Positions 1 through 7,156 of a stretch of 14,540 bases of DNA are shown here, piece after piece; position 1 is the first letter of the stretch; every line of letters starts with the position of its first letter. Made by a program: the position numbers and the translations under genes. Under the pieces are notes generated by a model. That model was given only the letters and a program-made list of their open reading frames with translations. It ran no database searches and had not been told where the DNA came from. This DNA is from Acidobacteriota bacterium (GTDB lineage: Bacteria > Acidobacteriota > Terriglobia > UBA7540): positions 2,966-17,505 of the forward strand of contig PLWR01000562.1 of NCBI GenBank assembly GCA_003165615.1. Direction: 5' to 3'.

Positions 1-77
1 TCATCAGCCGGGGCGAGTCGGGTGAGGGGGTTTATCCGTCACTGTATTATGCAGCGCTCAGTGATGCGGGCGTTGGA
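1..77. other. Non-coding end of window downstream of the last GT2 gene
   Basis: This short stretch follows the stop codon of the last minus-strand gene. No ribosome binding site or hairpin stands out. A minus-strand ATG at 4-2 could begin another gene, but only one codon lies in the window and no Shine-Dalgarno sequence precedes it, so no gene is called. Confidence 0.4.
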
Positions 78-1172
78 TCAGGCTTGAACTGCACCCTTGT
101 TCAAGAGACCCAGGCGGCTGGCGATTCGCTTGAGGGGGCGGCCGGCGATGATGGGGCGAATTGCCAAGGCCCGGGCGGCGCAGTTTATCCCCTGGAGGTA
201 ACGGCCTTGCTCGAAATGGATGCGGGCGGACGCAAGCCACATATTGGTAATAATGGACTTGTTAAGGTGCCTCCACGGCTGGGACCTCAGGGACTCCTGC
301 ATGACGCGCAGGGCGCCGGCCTTGTCCGACGCCTGAAGCATCACATCGATCCAGTACTGGTAGACTCCCATGAGGGACTGTTCAAATGCGGCATCGCTCA
401 CCCCTAGACTTCTTATGAGGTCGCGGCTCACCGGCTCATCTTGACAGATCGGGTCACTTCCCCCGGCGCGACGAATCTTGGAGGCAGACCAGGCGGCCAG
501 GCGGGAGATAACCTGTTGCCGCCCGCTGGTGAAAGAGAGGGAATGGGCGCGCCGGCGAACCTGCACGAGGGGTTCCGGCAGGTTCGCGAGCTGCCAACCT
601 TCCGCCATGCGCAGCCACAAATCGTAATCTTCCGCGGGGGCAAACGCCGTCCGGTAACCCTTGACCGCGCGGAATACCTCGGTCCGAAACATCTGGGTGA
701 CGTGACAGAACGGAATATCCTGCAATTCGAACAGCCGCTCCCGGATCTCCTTGTCACCCGTCGGAAGCGGCCACGTTGACAGAGGCCGTCCCATTTCATC
801 CATGTTGCTGATCGAACTTCCCAGAAGAGCAACCTGCGGGTGCTGCTCGAGGAAATCGATTTGCCGCTGGAACCGCTCGGGCAGGGCGATATCGTCGGCA
901 TCAATCCGGGCGATGTAGCGGCCGCGGGCAAGGCCGCACCCGATGTTGAGCGAGGGAACCTGGCCTTTGTTCTGGTGATGGTGAGCGATGATTCGATTAT
1001 CGGCCTGCAGGTAAGAAGCCAGGATTTCCGCGGTCCCATCGGTCGACCCGTCGTCAATAATGATGAACTCGAAGTCGCGGAAGGTTTGATCCAAAATACT
1101 ATCGATCGAATCGGCGACGAACCGCTCGCCATTGAAAACACTCATCACCACGGAAACGGTCGGAGCCATCAT
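78..1172 (-). CDS. GT2 family glycosyltransferase with C-terminal helical extension
   Basis: Probable cytoplasmic inverting glycosyltransferase of family GT2 (GT-A fold), moving a sugar from a nucleotide donor onto a growing glycan. The sequence shows the N-terminal strand SVVMSVFNGE (residues 7-16), DDGSTDG (40-46), the metal-binding DADD (91-94) and the acceptor-side EDYDLWLR (181-188). Residues about 248-364 form an extra module, probably alpha-helical and perhaps TPR-like, closely resembling the end of the second GT2 domain of the 2405-4639 gene and containing the same RPIIAGRPLKRI (339-350). The frame stays open up to 1337, but that would overlap the upstream GT4 gene by 140 nt. The ATG at 1172 has AGGTGA ten bases upstream and starts directly at the GT2 fold, giving 364 residues. 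It lies 25 nt after the GT4 stop, so it is likely in the same operon. The sugar specificity cannot be read from sequence. Confidence 0.9.
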   Translation of the reverse strand: MMAPTVSVVMSVFNGERFVADSIDSILDQTFRDFEFIIIDDGSTDGTAEILASYLQADNRIIAHHHQNKGQVPSLNIGCGLARGRYIARIDADDIALPERFQRQIDFLEQHPQVALLGSSISNMDEMGRPLSTWPLPTGDKEIRERLFELQDIPFCHVTQMFRTEVFRAVKGYRTAFAPAEDYDLWLRMAEGWQLANLPEPLVQVRRRAHSLSFTSGRQQVISRLAAWSASKIRRAGGSDPICQDEPVSRDLIRSLGVSDAAFEQSLMGVYQYWIDVMLQASDKAGALRVMQESLRSQPWRHLNKSIITNMWLASARIHFEQGRYLQGINCAARALAIRPIIAGRPLKRIASRLGLLNKGAVQA

Positions 1173-1182
1173 TGTTGTGAAT

Positions 1183-1188
1183 TCACCT
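1183..1188 (-). promoter_or_regulatory. Ribosome binding site that fixes the GT2 start
   Basis: AGGTGA on the minus strand, 10 nt before the ATG at 1172. It supports that ATG over the far-upstream start at 1337, which lies inside the GT4 gene. The ATG is doubled (ATGATG), so initiation could also occur one codon later. Confidence 0.6.
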
Positions 1189-1197
1189 GTTGTCCTG

Positions 1198-2424
1198 CTA
1201 CCGTTGTGGGTGAGAGCCATGGGCCGGTTCGGAACCGAGCAAAAGGCCACGCATCTCTGCCAGGGATTTGTGTTCGTCGAACTCCGATGCTGCTTTCTCT
1301 CTCGCCCGCTTGCCCATCGTGGACCTGAGGCTGGCATCCGACAACAATTTGCGCATAGCCTCAGTTAGGCCAGCCGCCGATTCCGGGGCCACAACTAGGC
1401 CATCCACGCCGTCGGATACGACCTCCCGCACACCCCCGACATCCGTAGCGATGCAAGCCAGCCCGGAGCTCATGGCCTCAAGCAGCGAGAAGGGTAACGC
1501 CTCGGCGGGTGAACGCGAGGGAAGAACGAAGACGTCCGCGGTGGCAAGATAGGGTCGCACATCGTCTTGGAAACCAACGAACATCACCGTTGAAGACAAT
1601 CCGTTTTCCGCGACGAAGGCTGCCAGTTCACTCCGCGATGGGCCGTCGCCCACCACGATACACTTGCAGGGCCGCTCCTGGCGCAGCCGGCAGAGCGATT
1701 CAAACAAGATATCCAAGCCCTTGTCCCGGTGCAGGCGCCCAACACAGACGATGACGGATTCTTCCGGGCCTATCCCCAGGGACCTGCGAACCTTGAGACG
1801 CGTTTCCGGCGAGTGCAAGTAACGCGATGCTTCCACGCCGTTTCTGACGGTGGAGGTCTTTCGGTGAGGATAGGCGTATTCCCGAACCAGGCGTGTCCTG
1901 CTCTTCTCACTCACACAAATGGTTTGGTCGCTCACGCGCCCGATGAGCCCATTGGTAAGGGTGGTGTGGGCGTACCACCCAGCAATCCATCGAAATACGC
2001 CCCTTGGGCTCAGCCATGTTTTCGGCCAGGGAGAACGCTCCTCAGCAGTCGAGTGCTCAATGGTGCACACTCGTCGGGCCATGGAAAACCGGGCCGCCAG
2101 ATAGGCCGCCAACGGGAACAGCCCGTGCCACCCGCTAATGAAGACAACAATATCGGGGTGGAATCCCCGGAAGAGCGACCAATACCCCCGGCAATCCCTG
2201 GGGCGGGACGCCTGGCTGACCCGAGCCTGAACCCGCGAGTTCAACTCGATCAGCCGTGTGTAAGGGTCAATACCAAAACAAACGATCGTTGCTCGAATGG
2301 AGGTGGGGAAGCTCTCGATAAGCTGGATCAGATGGAGCTCCGATCCACCATACCCCGTGGTTTGGGTGACGAACAGAATTCGCTTCTTCCCGGAAGTTCC
2401 AGATTCAGTTTTTTCCGGTGGCAT
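1198..2424 (-). CDS. GT4 family glycosyltransferase
   Basis: Retaining GT-B fold glycosyltransferase of family GT4, likely adding one sugar during glycan assembly on the cytoplasmic side. The N-terminal acceptor domain begins with RILFVTQTTGYGGSE (15-29), whose glycine loop is typical of GT4. NGV (195-197) marks the hinge before the donor domain. GRLHRDKG (229-236) and GDG (259-261) follow, then the E-x7-E signature with E308 and E316 in EALPFSLLE. At 408 residues it is full length for the family. It starts 20 nt inside the end of the upstream fused GT2 gene, which suggests translational coupling. Only a weak purine stretch (GGGAAGG) lies about 13 nt upstream of the ATG. Two related GT2 domains flank it, one encoded on each side. 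Donor and acceptor are unknown. Confidence 0.92.
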   Translation of the reverse strand: MPPEKTESGTSGKKRILFVTQTTGYGGSELHLIQLIESFPTSIRATIVCFGIDPYTRLIELNSRVQARVSQASRPRDCRGYWSLFRGFHPDIVVFISGWHGLFPLAAYLAARFSMARRVCTIEHSTAEERSPWPKTWLSPRGVFRWIAGWYAHTTLTNGLIGRVSDQTICVSEKSRTRLVREYAYPHRKTSTVRNGVEASRYLHSPETRLKVRRSLGIGPEESVIVCVGRLHRDKGLDILFESLCRLRQERPCKCIVVGDGPSRSELAAFVAENGLSSTVMFVGFQDDVRPYLATADVFVLPSRSPAEALPFSLLEAMSSGLACIATDVGGVREVVSDGVDGLVVAPESAAGLTEAMRKLLSDASLRSTMGKRAREKAASEFDEHKSLAEMRGLLLGSEPAHGSHPQR

Positions 2425-4639
2425 TAAAGCGCTTCGCCCTTCCCAGGCTCTCGGTGAGCCGGTTCAGTATTCGTTTGAGAGGACGTCCGGCGATGATGGG
2501 CCGCACCGTCAGTGCGCGTGCTGCTGCCGCCACGCTCTGGAAGTACTGGTCTTGTCCCCAGTAAAGCCCTGCGGCGCGGAGCCAGGTATCGGAGATTATC
2601 CTCGACCTCTTTTCCATGTGTTCCCAACGCGAGGAGCGGAGCATCTCCAGCGCCAGCGCGAGAGCAGCAGCTTCCTGGCCTACCCAGCACATGAGGCTTA
2701 TCTCCTGCAAGTAAAAGGCTGCCAGCGCCCGTTGGAACTCGGCGTCGGTCACCCCCCATGCGGCGAGTACCGCGGGCGTGATTTCCTTGACTGAACCCAG
2801 CCGGTCTTGATATCCGTTGCCACTTGACGATGCCAGGGCTTGGGAGGCCAGCACCGAGATGACGAGCCCTCTCACGCTGCGGCGGGTTACCTGGTCCGGG
2901 TGAATCCGGTACTTCAGCACCACTTCCCCGAGGTTGGCGAGTTGCCCGCGCTCGGCGATTCTCAACCACAGGTCGTAGTCCTCGGCCTTGAAGACCGCTC
3001 GGTAACCACCCAAGGCGAGGAAAACATCTCGGCGAAAGAGAACGGTGGGATGAACCAAGGGGTTCTGGCGGGAGAAACTTGTCTTGATTTCATGATCCGT
3101 CTCGGGATAGCGCGTGATGGCCAATGATTTCCCCGTGGCATCGATAAACTCCACGGCGCCCCCAACGACGTCGACTTCCGGATGGCCTTCCATGAACTCG
3201 ACTTGCCGCATCAGGCGGCCGCTGGTGGCGATGTCGTCGGCATCCATGCGGGCGATGTATTTGCCCTGTGCCAGCCCGCACCCGCGGTTGAGAGACTCGC
3301 CCACCCCCCGATTCTCCTGGTGGTAGACTCGCAACCGGGAATCGCTCTTCCGGTAGGATTCGAGTACGGTCGCGCTACCATCCGTCGAGCCATCGTTGAT
3401 AATGATGAACTCGAAGTCGCGAAAGGTCTGATTCAGAATGCTCTCGAGGGCTTCATGCAGATAAGGCTCGCCGTTGAATACGCTCATCACCACCGAAACG
3501 GTTGGGTTGGTCATTGGCAGGTTTGCACTACGTCTTAACCTTCCCTTGGGACCACATCCAATGTCCAGGCAGATTTTGCCTTCGAACAATGAAGTGTCCT
3601 CCAGGTTACCCATGGCCAACATGAACCGCCGGTAATATTCGGCGTCGGCTTCCACCCCGTGCTCACTTATCCAGCCCTGCCAAAAGCTGAGTTCGCTCTC
3701 GTGCTTGACGTCCGCGAGATGGCGTTTACGCCTGCTCAGAGCAAAACGGAAGATTTGGACGGCACGTACCCATCTACGAACCCGCCAGGGCTCCACGAGG
3801 ACCAGTTGAAGGCCGGCTACGAGTGCTCCGCCGCAGTTACCCTGTTCAGCCCAGGATTCGCCAATCTCCTCGCGCGTCTCTGCAAAAATGCGCCACTTCT
3901 TCTTCCAAGGGGAGGCGTGGCTCATTCGCACCCGCGCCGCTAAGGCCTTTTGTCTGGGGCCTAATTTGGACGTCAGACTTTGCTGGTGTATCCCCCAGGT
4001 ATACGGGTGGACGTTCGGGAGCCGTGCCAGTTTGAACTGCTTCCGGACTCGAAGCCAGTAATCGTAGTCCTCAACGTATTGCCAGGCAGGGTTATAGTCG
4101 CCAATTACTTCGTAGACCTTCCGCCGATACATGAAGCAAGCCCCAACACAGTTGAGGGTAAAAATCGACTCGGGGCCGGGGGGGTCCACTTTCTGCAAGA
4201 ATTTCCCCCGAGCATCAACGATCTCATATCCGCAATACACCAGGCCCACGTCGGGACTCTTTTCGAGCGCTGCTACCATGATTGCGATCGCGTCTTGATG
4301 AAACAGGTTGTCATCACTGATCCAAGTGAGGAATTCTCCCCTGCTGAGGCGGAAGCCGGCATTGAGCGTGGCGGGCAACTTCTGGTTCTCCTGCCGAAAA
4401 TAGCGGACGCGAGGATCCTCCCGCTGGATGGAAGCCACTACCTCGCGAGTGTTATCCGTCGAGCCGTCATCCACGACGATCACTTCAAGGTTGGCGTGCG
4501 TCTGCTGGAGACAGGACCGTAGTGCTCTGGGCAGGCGCGCAGCACGGTTGTAAGTCGGCAGGACAATGGTTACCAATGCGGGCGAGGGTACAGGCGCCGC
4601 TGCGACATTGGGATCACCTGGGGTCGTCATGCTCTCCAT
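2405..4639 (-). CDS. Fused GT2 / partial methyltransferase / GT2 protein
   Basis: A 744-residue frame with three parts. Residues about 20-300 are a GT2 domain: IVLPTYNR (25-32), DDGSTD (57-62), SDD (108-110), EDYDYWLR (190-197). Residues about 311-367 match the start of a class I SAM methyltransferase, from HESELSFW to motif I LDIGCGPKG (358-366); nothing of that fold follows. After a short stretch (RLRRSANLP) comes M376 and a complete second GT2 domain: NDGSTD (415-420), DADD (466-469), EDYDLWLR (553-560), with the same C-terminal module as the 78-1172 protein. The last part looks like a former separate gene starting at the in-frame ATG at 3514, although no Shine-Dalgarno sequence is seen there. 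The simplest reading is an in-frame deletion that removed most of a methyltransferase gene; a chimeric assembly is the alternative. The true start may be the ATG at 4630. Both GT2 domains keep their key acidic residues and may be active. Confidence 0.85.
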   Translation of the reverse strand: MESMTTPGDPNVAAAPVPSPALVTIVLPTYNRAARLPRALRSCLQQTHANLEVIVVDDGSTDNTREVVASIQREDPRVRYFRQENQKLPATLNAGFRLSRGEFLTWISDDNLFHQDAIAIMVAALEKSPDVGLVYCGYEIVDARGKFLQKVDPPGPESIFTLNCVGACFMYRRKVYEVIGDYNPAWQYVEDYDYWLRVRKQFKLARLPNVHPYTWGIHQQSLTSKLGPRQKALAARVRMSHASPWKKKWRIFAETREEIGESWAEQGNCGGALVAGLQLVLVEPWRVRRWVRAVQIFRFALSRRKRHLADVKHESELSFWQGWISEHGVEADAEYYRRFMLAMGNLEDTSLFEGKICLDIGCGPKGRLRRSANLPMTNPTVSVVMSVFNGEPYLHEALESILNQTFRDFEFIIINDGSTDGSATVLESYRKSDSRLRVYHQENRGVGESLNRGCGLAQGKYIARMDADDIATSGRLMRQVEFMEGHPEVDVVGGAVEFIDATGKSLAITRYPETDHEIKTSFSRQNPLVHPTVLFRRDVFLALGGYRAVFKAEDYDLWLRIAERGQLANLGEVVLKYRIHPDQVTRRSVRGLVISVLASQALASSSGNGYQDRLGSVKEITPAVLAAWGVTDAEFQRALAAFYLQEISLMCWVGQEAAALALALEMLRSSRWEHMEKRSRIISDTWLRAAGLYWGQDQYFQSVAAAARALTVRPIIAGRPLKRILNRLTESLGRAKRFNATGKN
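3539..3706 (-). pseudogene. Truncated class I SAM methyltransferase inside the fused gene
   Basis: Codons 312-367 of the 2405-4639 frame. The translation runs from HESELSFWQGWISEHG through a short helix with EYYRRFMLAM to ICLDIGCGPKG, the glycine-rich SAM-binding motif I of class I methyltransferases. A full domain would need roughly 150 more residues with motifs II-IV. Here it changes after GPKG into RLRRSANLP and then the start of a GT2 enzyme. The rest of the methyltransferase is not found elsewhere in the window. A remnant this short could not bind SAM or catalyse transfer. The reading of motif I is firm. The idea that a whole gene once stood here is inference. Confidence 0.65.
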
Positions 4640-4652
4640 TTTGTAAATCGTT

Positions 4653-4694
4653 AGCCCAATCGGCGACCGGGCTTGGTCTTTACACCGAAGTGTA
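4653..4694 (-). other. Two small hairpins in the FkbM to GT2 spacer
   Basis: In the 118-nt gap before the fused GT2 gene, the transcript strand carries a perfect 5-bp stem closed by a TTCG loop (4681-4694, read TACAC-TTCG-GTGTA). The cUUCGg loop is known to be unusually stable in RNA. A second 5-bp inverted repeat, AGCCC/GGGCT (4653-4657 and 4669-4673), lies just downstream in the transcript. No T-run follows, so an intrinsic terminator is unlikely. They may be processing or mRNA-stability elements; function is unknown. Confidence 0.35.
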
Positions 4695-4757
4695 TCTGGG
4701 AGACGGTTCGAGCGATTTCGTGGCAGGACGGGCAGATTCGAGCGCCAGATGATTGGG

Positions 4758-5723
4758 TCAGGAGTTCTGGGCCAAGGCGTATACCATTCCCAATTGACGA
4801 GAGACTGGACCGGGGGAAAAGGTCGCGAAGCCGGACGCCTTTAGCATCGCCTCCAGCTCCTGGGGGCCGCGATCGTGCCATTCGATCATCAGGGCGCTCA
4901 ATTCTCGCAAAAGCCGCTTTTCGTACAGGCAGCGGATGATTTCATATTCCGAGCCTTCGCAGTCGATCTTGGCTACAAGGGGACTTCCGGGATAGTCTGA
5001 CCTGATCGACTGAAGCACTTCGTCCGCCGCGAGTAGTTGTACGTGCTCGACTCTCAGCGTTTCGCGGGAGAGATGCACTTTGGCGTTGAGTCTTTCGCAG
5101 ATTCCATTCACTCCCACGCTGCCTTTCCACTCCGGATCGAACTCCGTGTCCTTGGCGCCGCCTTGTGCTGCAATTCCGAAGTTTCGGAGTGTGATTTTGG
5201 GCTCCAGTTCGGGATTCAGAGCTATATTATCCTGAGCTTCCGCAAACGTCGGTTTGAAGGGTTCAAATCCAACGACGGCCCGGACCTGTTTTCGCGATGC
5301 AAAGTACAGGCTGGCGAAACCCGCATTCATGCCAATGTCCCAGACGACGACATCTTCTTGCGGGACGTTGAAATTGTAGATGCCGTCCGAAAGAATCTCG
5401 CGGATGATATAGAACTCTTCGCCCGAGGTGATGCGGAACCTGAGTTTACCCCAGCTCGCGATGATTCCTTCCTGGGTGTTGGAAAATGTAATCCCCAGAG
5501 ACCGCTTTAGTCCCAAAGCATCACTAAGTCCTGAAATCAAGGAGGGGTTTTCCCGGGGGATTAAGATGCCCAACTCGTCCACCTGGAGGCCTCTCGGGGT
5601 TACAGACAGGCCCCAGGGAAGAATCCCCAGCCTCGCCAGGAGCCTACCGTATTCCCAATCGCGAAGAATGAAGGCGTTGCGCGAAGAGCTCAACGCCGCG
5701 CGCAGCCATGGGCGAAAGGCCAT
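4758..5723 (-). CDS. FkbM family methyltransferase
   Basis: Class I SAM-dependent methyltransferase of the FkbM family, whose members usually O-methylate sugars or polyketide-like hydroxyls. Motif I is VVWDIGMNAG (126-135), an acidic SAM-ribose position follows at GFEPFKP (152-158), and the family's late motif KIDCEGSEYEII spans 252-263 with EWH (281-283) after it. About 115 residues precede the core, somewhat more than in the smallest members. The ATG at 5723 overlaps the wzt stop as TGATG and has a strong GGAGGG six bases upstream, so the two genes are likely translated together. That linkage suggests it methylates the glycan exported by Wzm/Wzt, possibly as an end cap. The cap idea rests on analogy with known O-antigen systems. 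Family assignment is strong; the substrate is unknown. Confidence 0.92.
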   Translation of the reverse strand: MAFRPWLRAALSSSRNAFILRDWEYGRLLARLGILPWGLSVTPRGLQVDELGILIPRENPSLISGLSDALGLKRSLGITFSNTQEGIIASWGKLRFRITSGEEFYIIREILSDGIYNFNVPQEDVVVWDIGMNAGFASLYFASRKQVRAVVGFEPFKPTFAEAQDNIALNPELEPKITLRNFGIAAQGGAKDTEFDPEWKGSVGVNGICERLNAKVHLSRETLRVEHVQLLAADEVLQSIRSDYPGSPLVAKIDCEGSEYEIIRCLYEKRLLRELSALMIEWHDRGPQELEAMLKASGFATFSPGPVSRQLGMVYALAQNS

Positions 5724-7033
5724 CAGACACCCTCCACGGGAGGGCTGTATTCAGACACCTCACCTGCGACGATATTCGCGTCGCTCCACGGCAACGCGAT
5801 CCGGACCAGTCCCGGCCACGCTCCCTTGTAAGCACCCCGAACGGCTTGAGGATGGTTGCTATCGACAGCGTCGAAGGTGAGAGTGTCGGGCAGCACGACG
5901 CTGCGAATATCCGGGTCATAGAATACCAATTGGACAAGGACCCCGGTCGGCCCCTCGGACAGCAAGTGCGCTGGGAGCTGGACGGATTTGGAATAGTGCC
6001 CAGGAGCAAGGAGGTTGGGCCGCCAATCCGCATTCGAGAAGAGGCACACACCATACTGGTTGTAGAGGTTGATCCCGCTAATCAAGTTTCGCAGTTCCCG
6101 AAGCGCCTGGAACTGGATCTCCACTTGGAACGGTTTATTGATGTCGATCACCGCCGTGCATTCGCCCTCCTGCACCAGCCGAGCTCGCACCAGCCGGACT
6201 CGGTCATCCCCAGGAGCACTGTTCGCGTTCGGCCAGTGGCGGTCACCACACCGTTCGCTGCCTTCGAGCAAGTAAGCAGCCACCACTTGTTCCGGGGGCC
6301 CCACGAAGCACACTTTGCCATCGCTTAACCATATCGCGCTCTCACACAATTGAGAAATCGCCGCCATATTGTGGGAGATGAAAACCACCGTGCGTCCGCC
6401 ACGACTGACTTCCCCAATCTTTCCCAGGCATTTCTTCTGGAACCCGGCATCGCCGACCGCCAGCACCTCATCCACCAGCAGGATCTCCGTTTCCAGGTGC
6501 GCCGCCACGGCAAACGCCAGCCGGAGGTACATGCCGCTGGAGTAGTGCTTCACGGGCGTGTCGATGAACTTCTCGACCTCGGCGAAGGCCACGATTTCGT
6601 CAAACTTGCGCGTCACTTCCTTCTTGCTCATGCCCAGGATGGCGCCGTTGAGATAGGTGTTCTCCCTCCCGGTGAGCTCGGGGTGAAAGCCCGTGCCCAC
6701 TTCCAGCAGGCTGCCCAGGCGGCCTTGGACATCGGCATAGCCCGTGGTGGGCTTGGTGACGCGGGCCAGAATCTTGAGCAGGGTGCTCTTGCCGGCGCCG
6801 TTGCGGCCGATGATGCCCACCACTTCGCCCCGGCGAATCTCGAACGAGACATCCTTGAGCGCCCAGATGTGGGTGGCATCGCCGTTGGCCGATGGCGGCT
6901 TGCGGGCCCGAAAGAGCCGGGCCGGGGCGCGCACGGCGCTCGCGATCGCCTCGCGCAAGGTGAGGTTTTTTTGGCGCTCGCCAATCGTGTAGCGCTTGCT
7001 CAAATTTACGGCGCGAATGACCGTGTCAGACAT
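5723..7033 (-). CDS. wzt: ABC transporter ATPase for polysaccharide export (Wzt type)
   Basis: ATP-binding subunit that powers export of a lipid-linked glycan through the Wzm permease. Residues 1-255 are a complete ABC domain: Walker A GRNGAGKST (76-84), the FHPELTGREN segment typical of polysaccharide exporters (116-125), signature YSSGM (164-168), Walker B ILLVDE (184-189) and the switch histidine H221 in SHN. Residues about 275-430 form a C-terminal extension expected to be the beta-sandwich carbohydrate-binding domain found in Wzt proteins that recognise a modified chain end. The 436-residue length fits extended Wzt, not the short KpsT type. Its partner wzm is separated by 309 nt, which is unusual. 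The ATG at 7033 follows TTTCCTC and has no Shine-Dalgarno sequence, although the N-terminus MSDTVIRAVNLSKRY looks natural for the family. The FkbM methyltransferase follows with an overlap. Confidence 0.95.
   Translation of the reverse strand: MSDTVIRAVNLSKRYTIGERQKNLTLREAIASAVRAPARLFRARKPPSANGDATHIWALKDVSFEIRRGEVVGIIGRNGAGKSTLLKILARVTKPTTGYADVQGRLGSLLEVGTGFHPELTGRENTYLNGAILGMSKKEVTRKFDEIVAFAEVEKFIDTPVKHYSSGMYLRLAFAVAAHLETEILLVDEVLAVGDAGFQKKCLGKIGEVSRGGRTVVFISHNMAAISQLCESAIWLSDGKVCFVGPPEQVVAAYLLEGSERCGDRHWPNANSAPGDDRVRLVRARLVQEGECTAVIDINKPFQVEIQFQALRELRNLISGINLYNQYGVCLFSNADWRPNLLAPGHYSKSVQLPAHLLSEGPTGVLVQLVFYDPDIRSVVLPDTLTFDAVDSNHPQAVRGAYKGAWPGLVRIALPWSDANIVAGEVSEYSPPVEGV
5730..5735 (-). promoter_or_regulatory. 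Strong ribosome binding site for the FkbM gene
   Basis: GGAGGG on the minus strand, 6 nt before the ATG at 5723 and lying inside the last codons of wzt. It confirms the start and, with the TGATG overlap, suggests coupled translation. Confidence 0.7.
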
Positions 7034-7062
7034 GAGGAAAGTCCAAGGTCAGGAACTGGGAT

Positions 7063-7090
7063 TCAGGAGTTAGGAGTCAGAAGTCAGGAG
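7063..7090. repeat. Degenerate 7-bp tandem repeats, consensus TCAGGAG
   Basis: Four heptads in exact phase: TCAGGAG, TTAGGAG, TCAGAAG, TCAGGAG. Weaker in-phase units lie on both sides (TCAGGAA at 7049-7055 and TGAGAAG at 7098-7104), so the array may span 7049-7104. On the transcript strand it reads as pyrimidine-rich CTCCTGA units within 16-71 nt of the wzt start. Similar short heptad arrays occur between genes in various bacteria; this is recall, not a search. Confidence 0.7.
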
Positions 7091-7113
7091 TAAGCATTGA
7101 GAAGCGAAGCCAA

Positions 7114-7156
7114 GACATTATGTCAGGTACGCAAGGCATGAGTAAGACATAAAGTC
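7114..7156. promoter_or_regulatory. Paired dyads 32 bp apart, possible operator
   Basis: GACAT-T-ATGTC (7114-7124) is a perfect 5-bp inverted repeat around one base. GACATAAAGTC (7146-7156) is a near copy with one arm mismatch. Including flanking bases the two 14-mers at 7112-7125 and 7144-7157 match at 12 positions. Their centres are 32 bp apart, about three helical turns, as expected for a dimeric regulator binding one face. They lie 81-123 nt upstream of wzt. No regulator is known and no promoter is confirmed. Confidence 0.3.

Noticed and set aside
1173..1337. 55-residue N-terminal extension of the GT2 gene at 78-1172
   Set aside because: It would overlap the GT4 gene by 140 nt, shows no GT2 features, and a good ribosome binding site precedes ATG 1172.
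1729..2427. Plus-strand open frame of 232 codons opposite the GT4 gene
   Set aside because: Low-complexity, arginine- and proline-rich translation with no motif; a shadow of the GT4 gene.
2424..2969. Second minus-strand frame of 181 codons overlapping the end of the fused GT2 gene
   Set aside because: It is an arginine-rich alternative frame with no domain. The overlapping GT2 frame has clear family motifs.
6350..7093. Long plus-strand open frame of 247 codons opposite wzt
   Set aside because: It mirrors the wzt codons, has no recognisable domain, and all the clear genes are on the minus strand. Open antisense frames are common in GC-rich genes.
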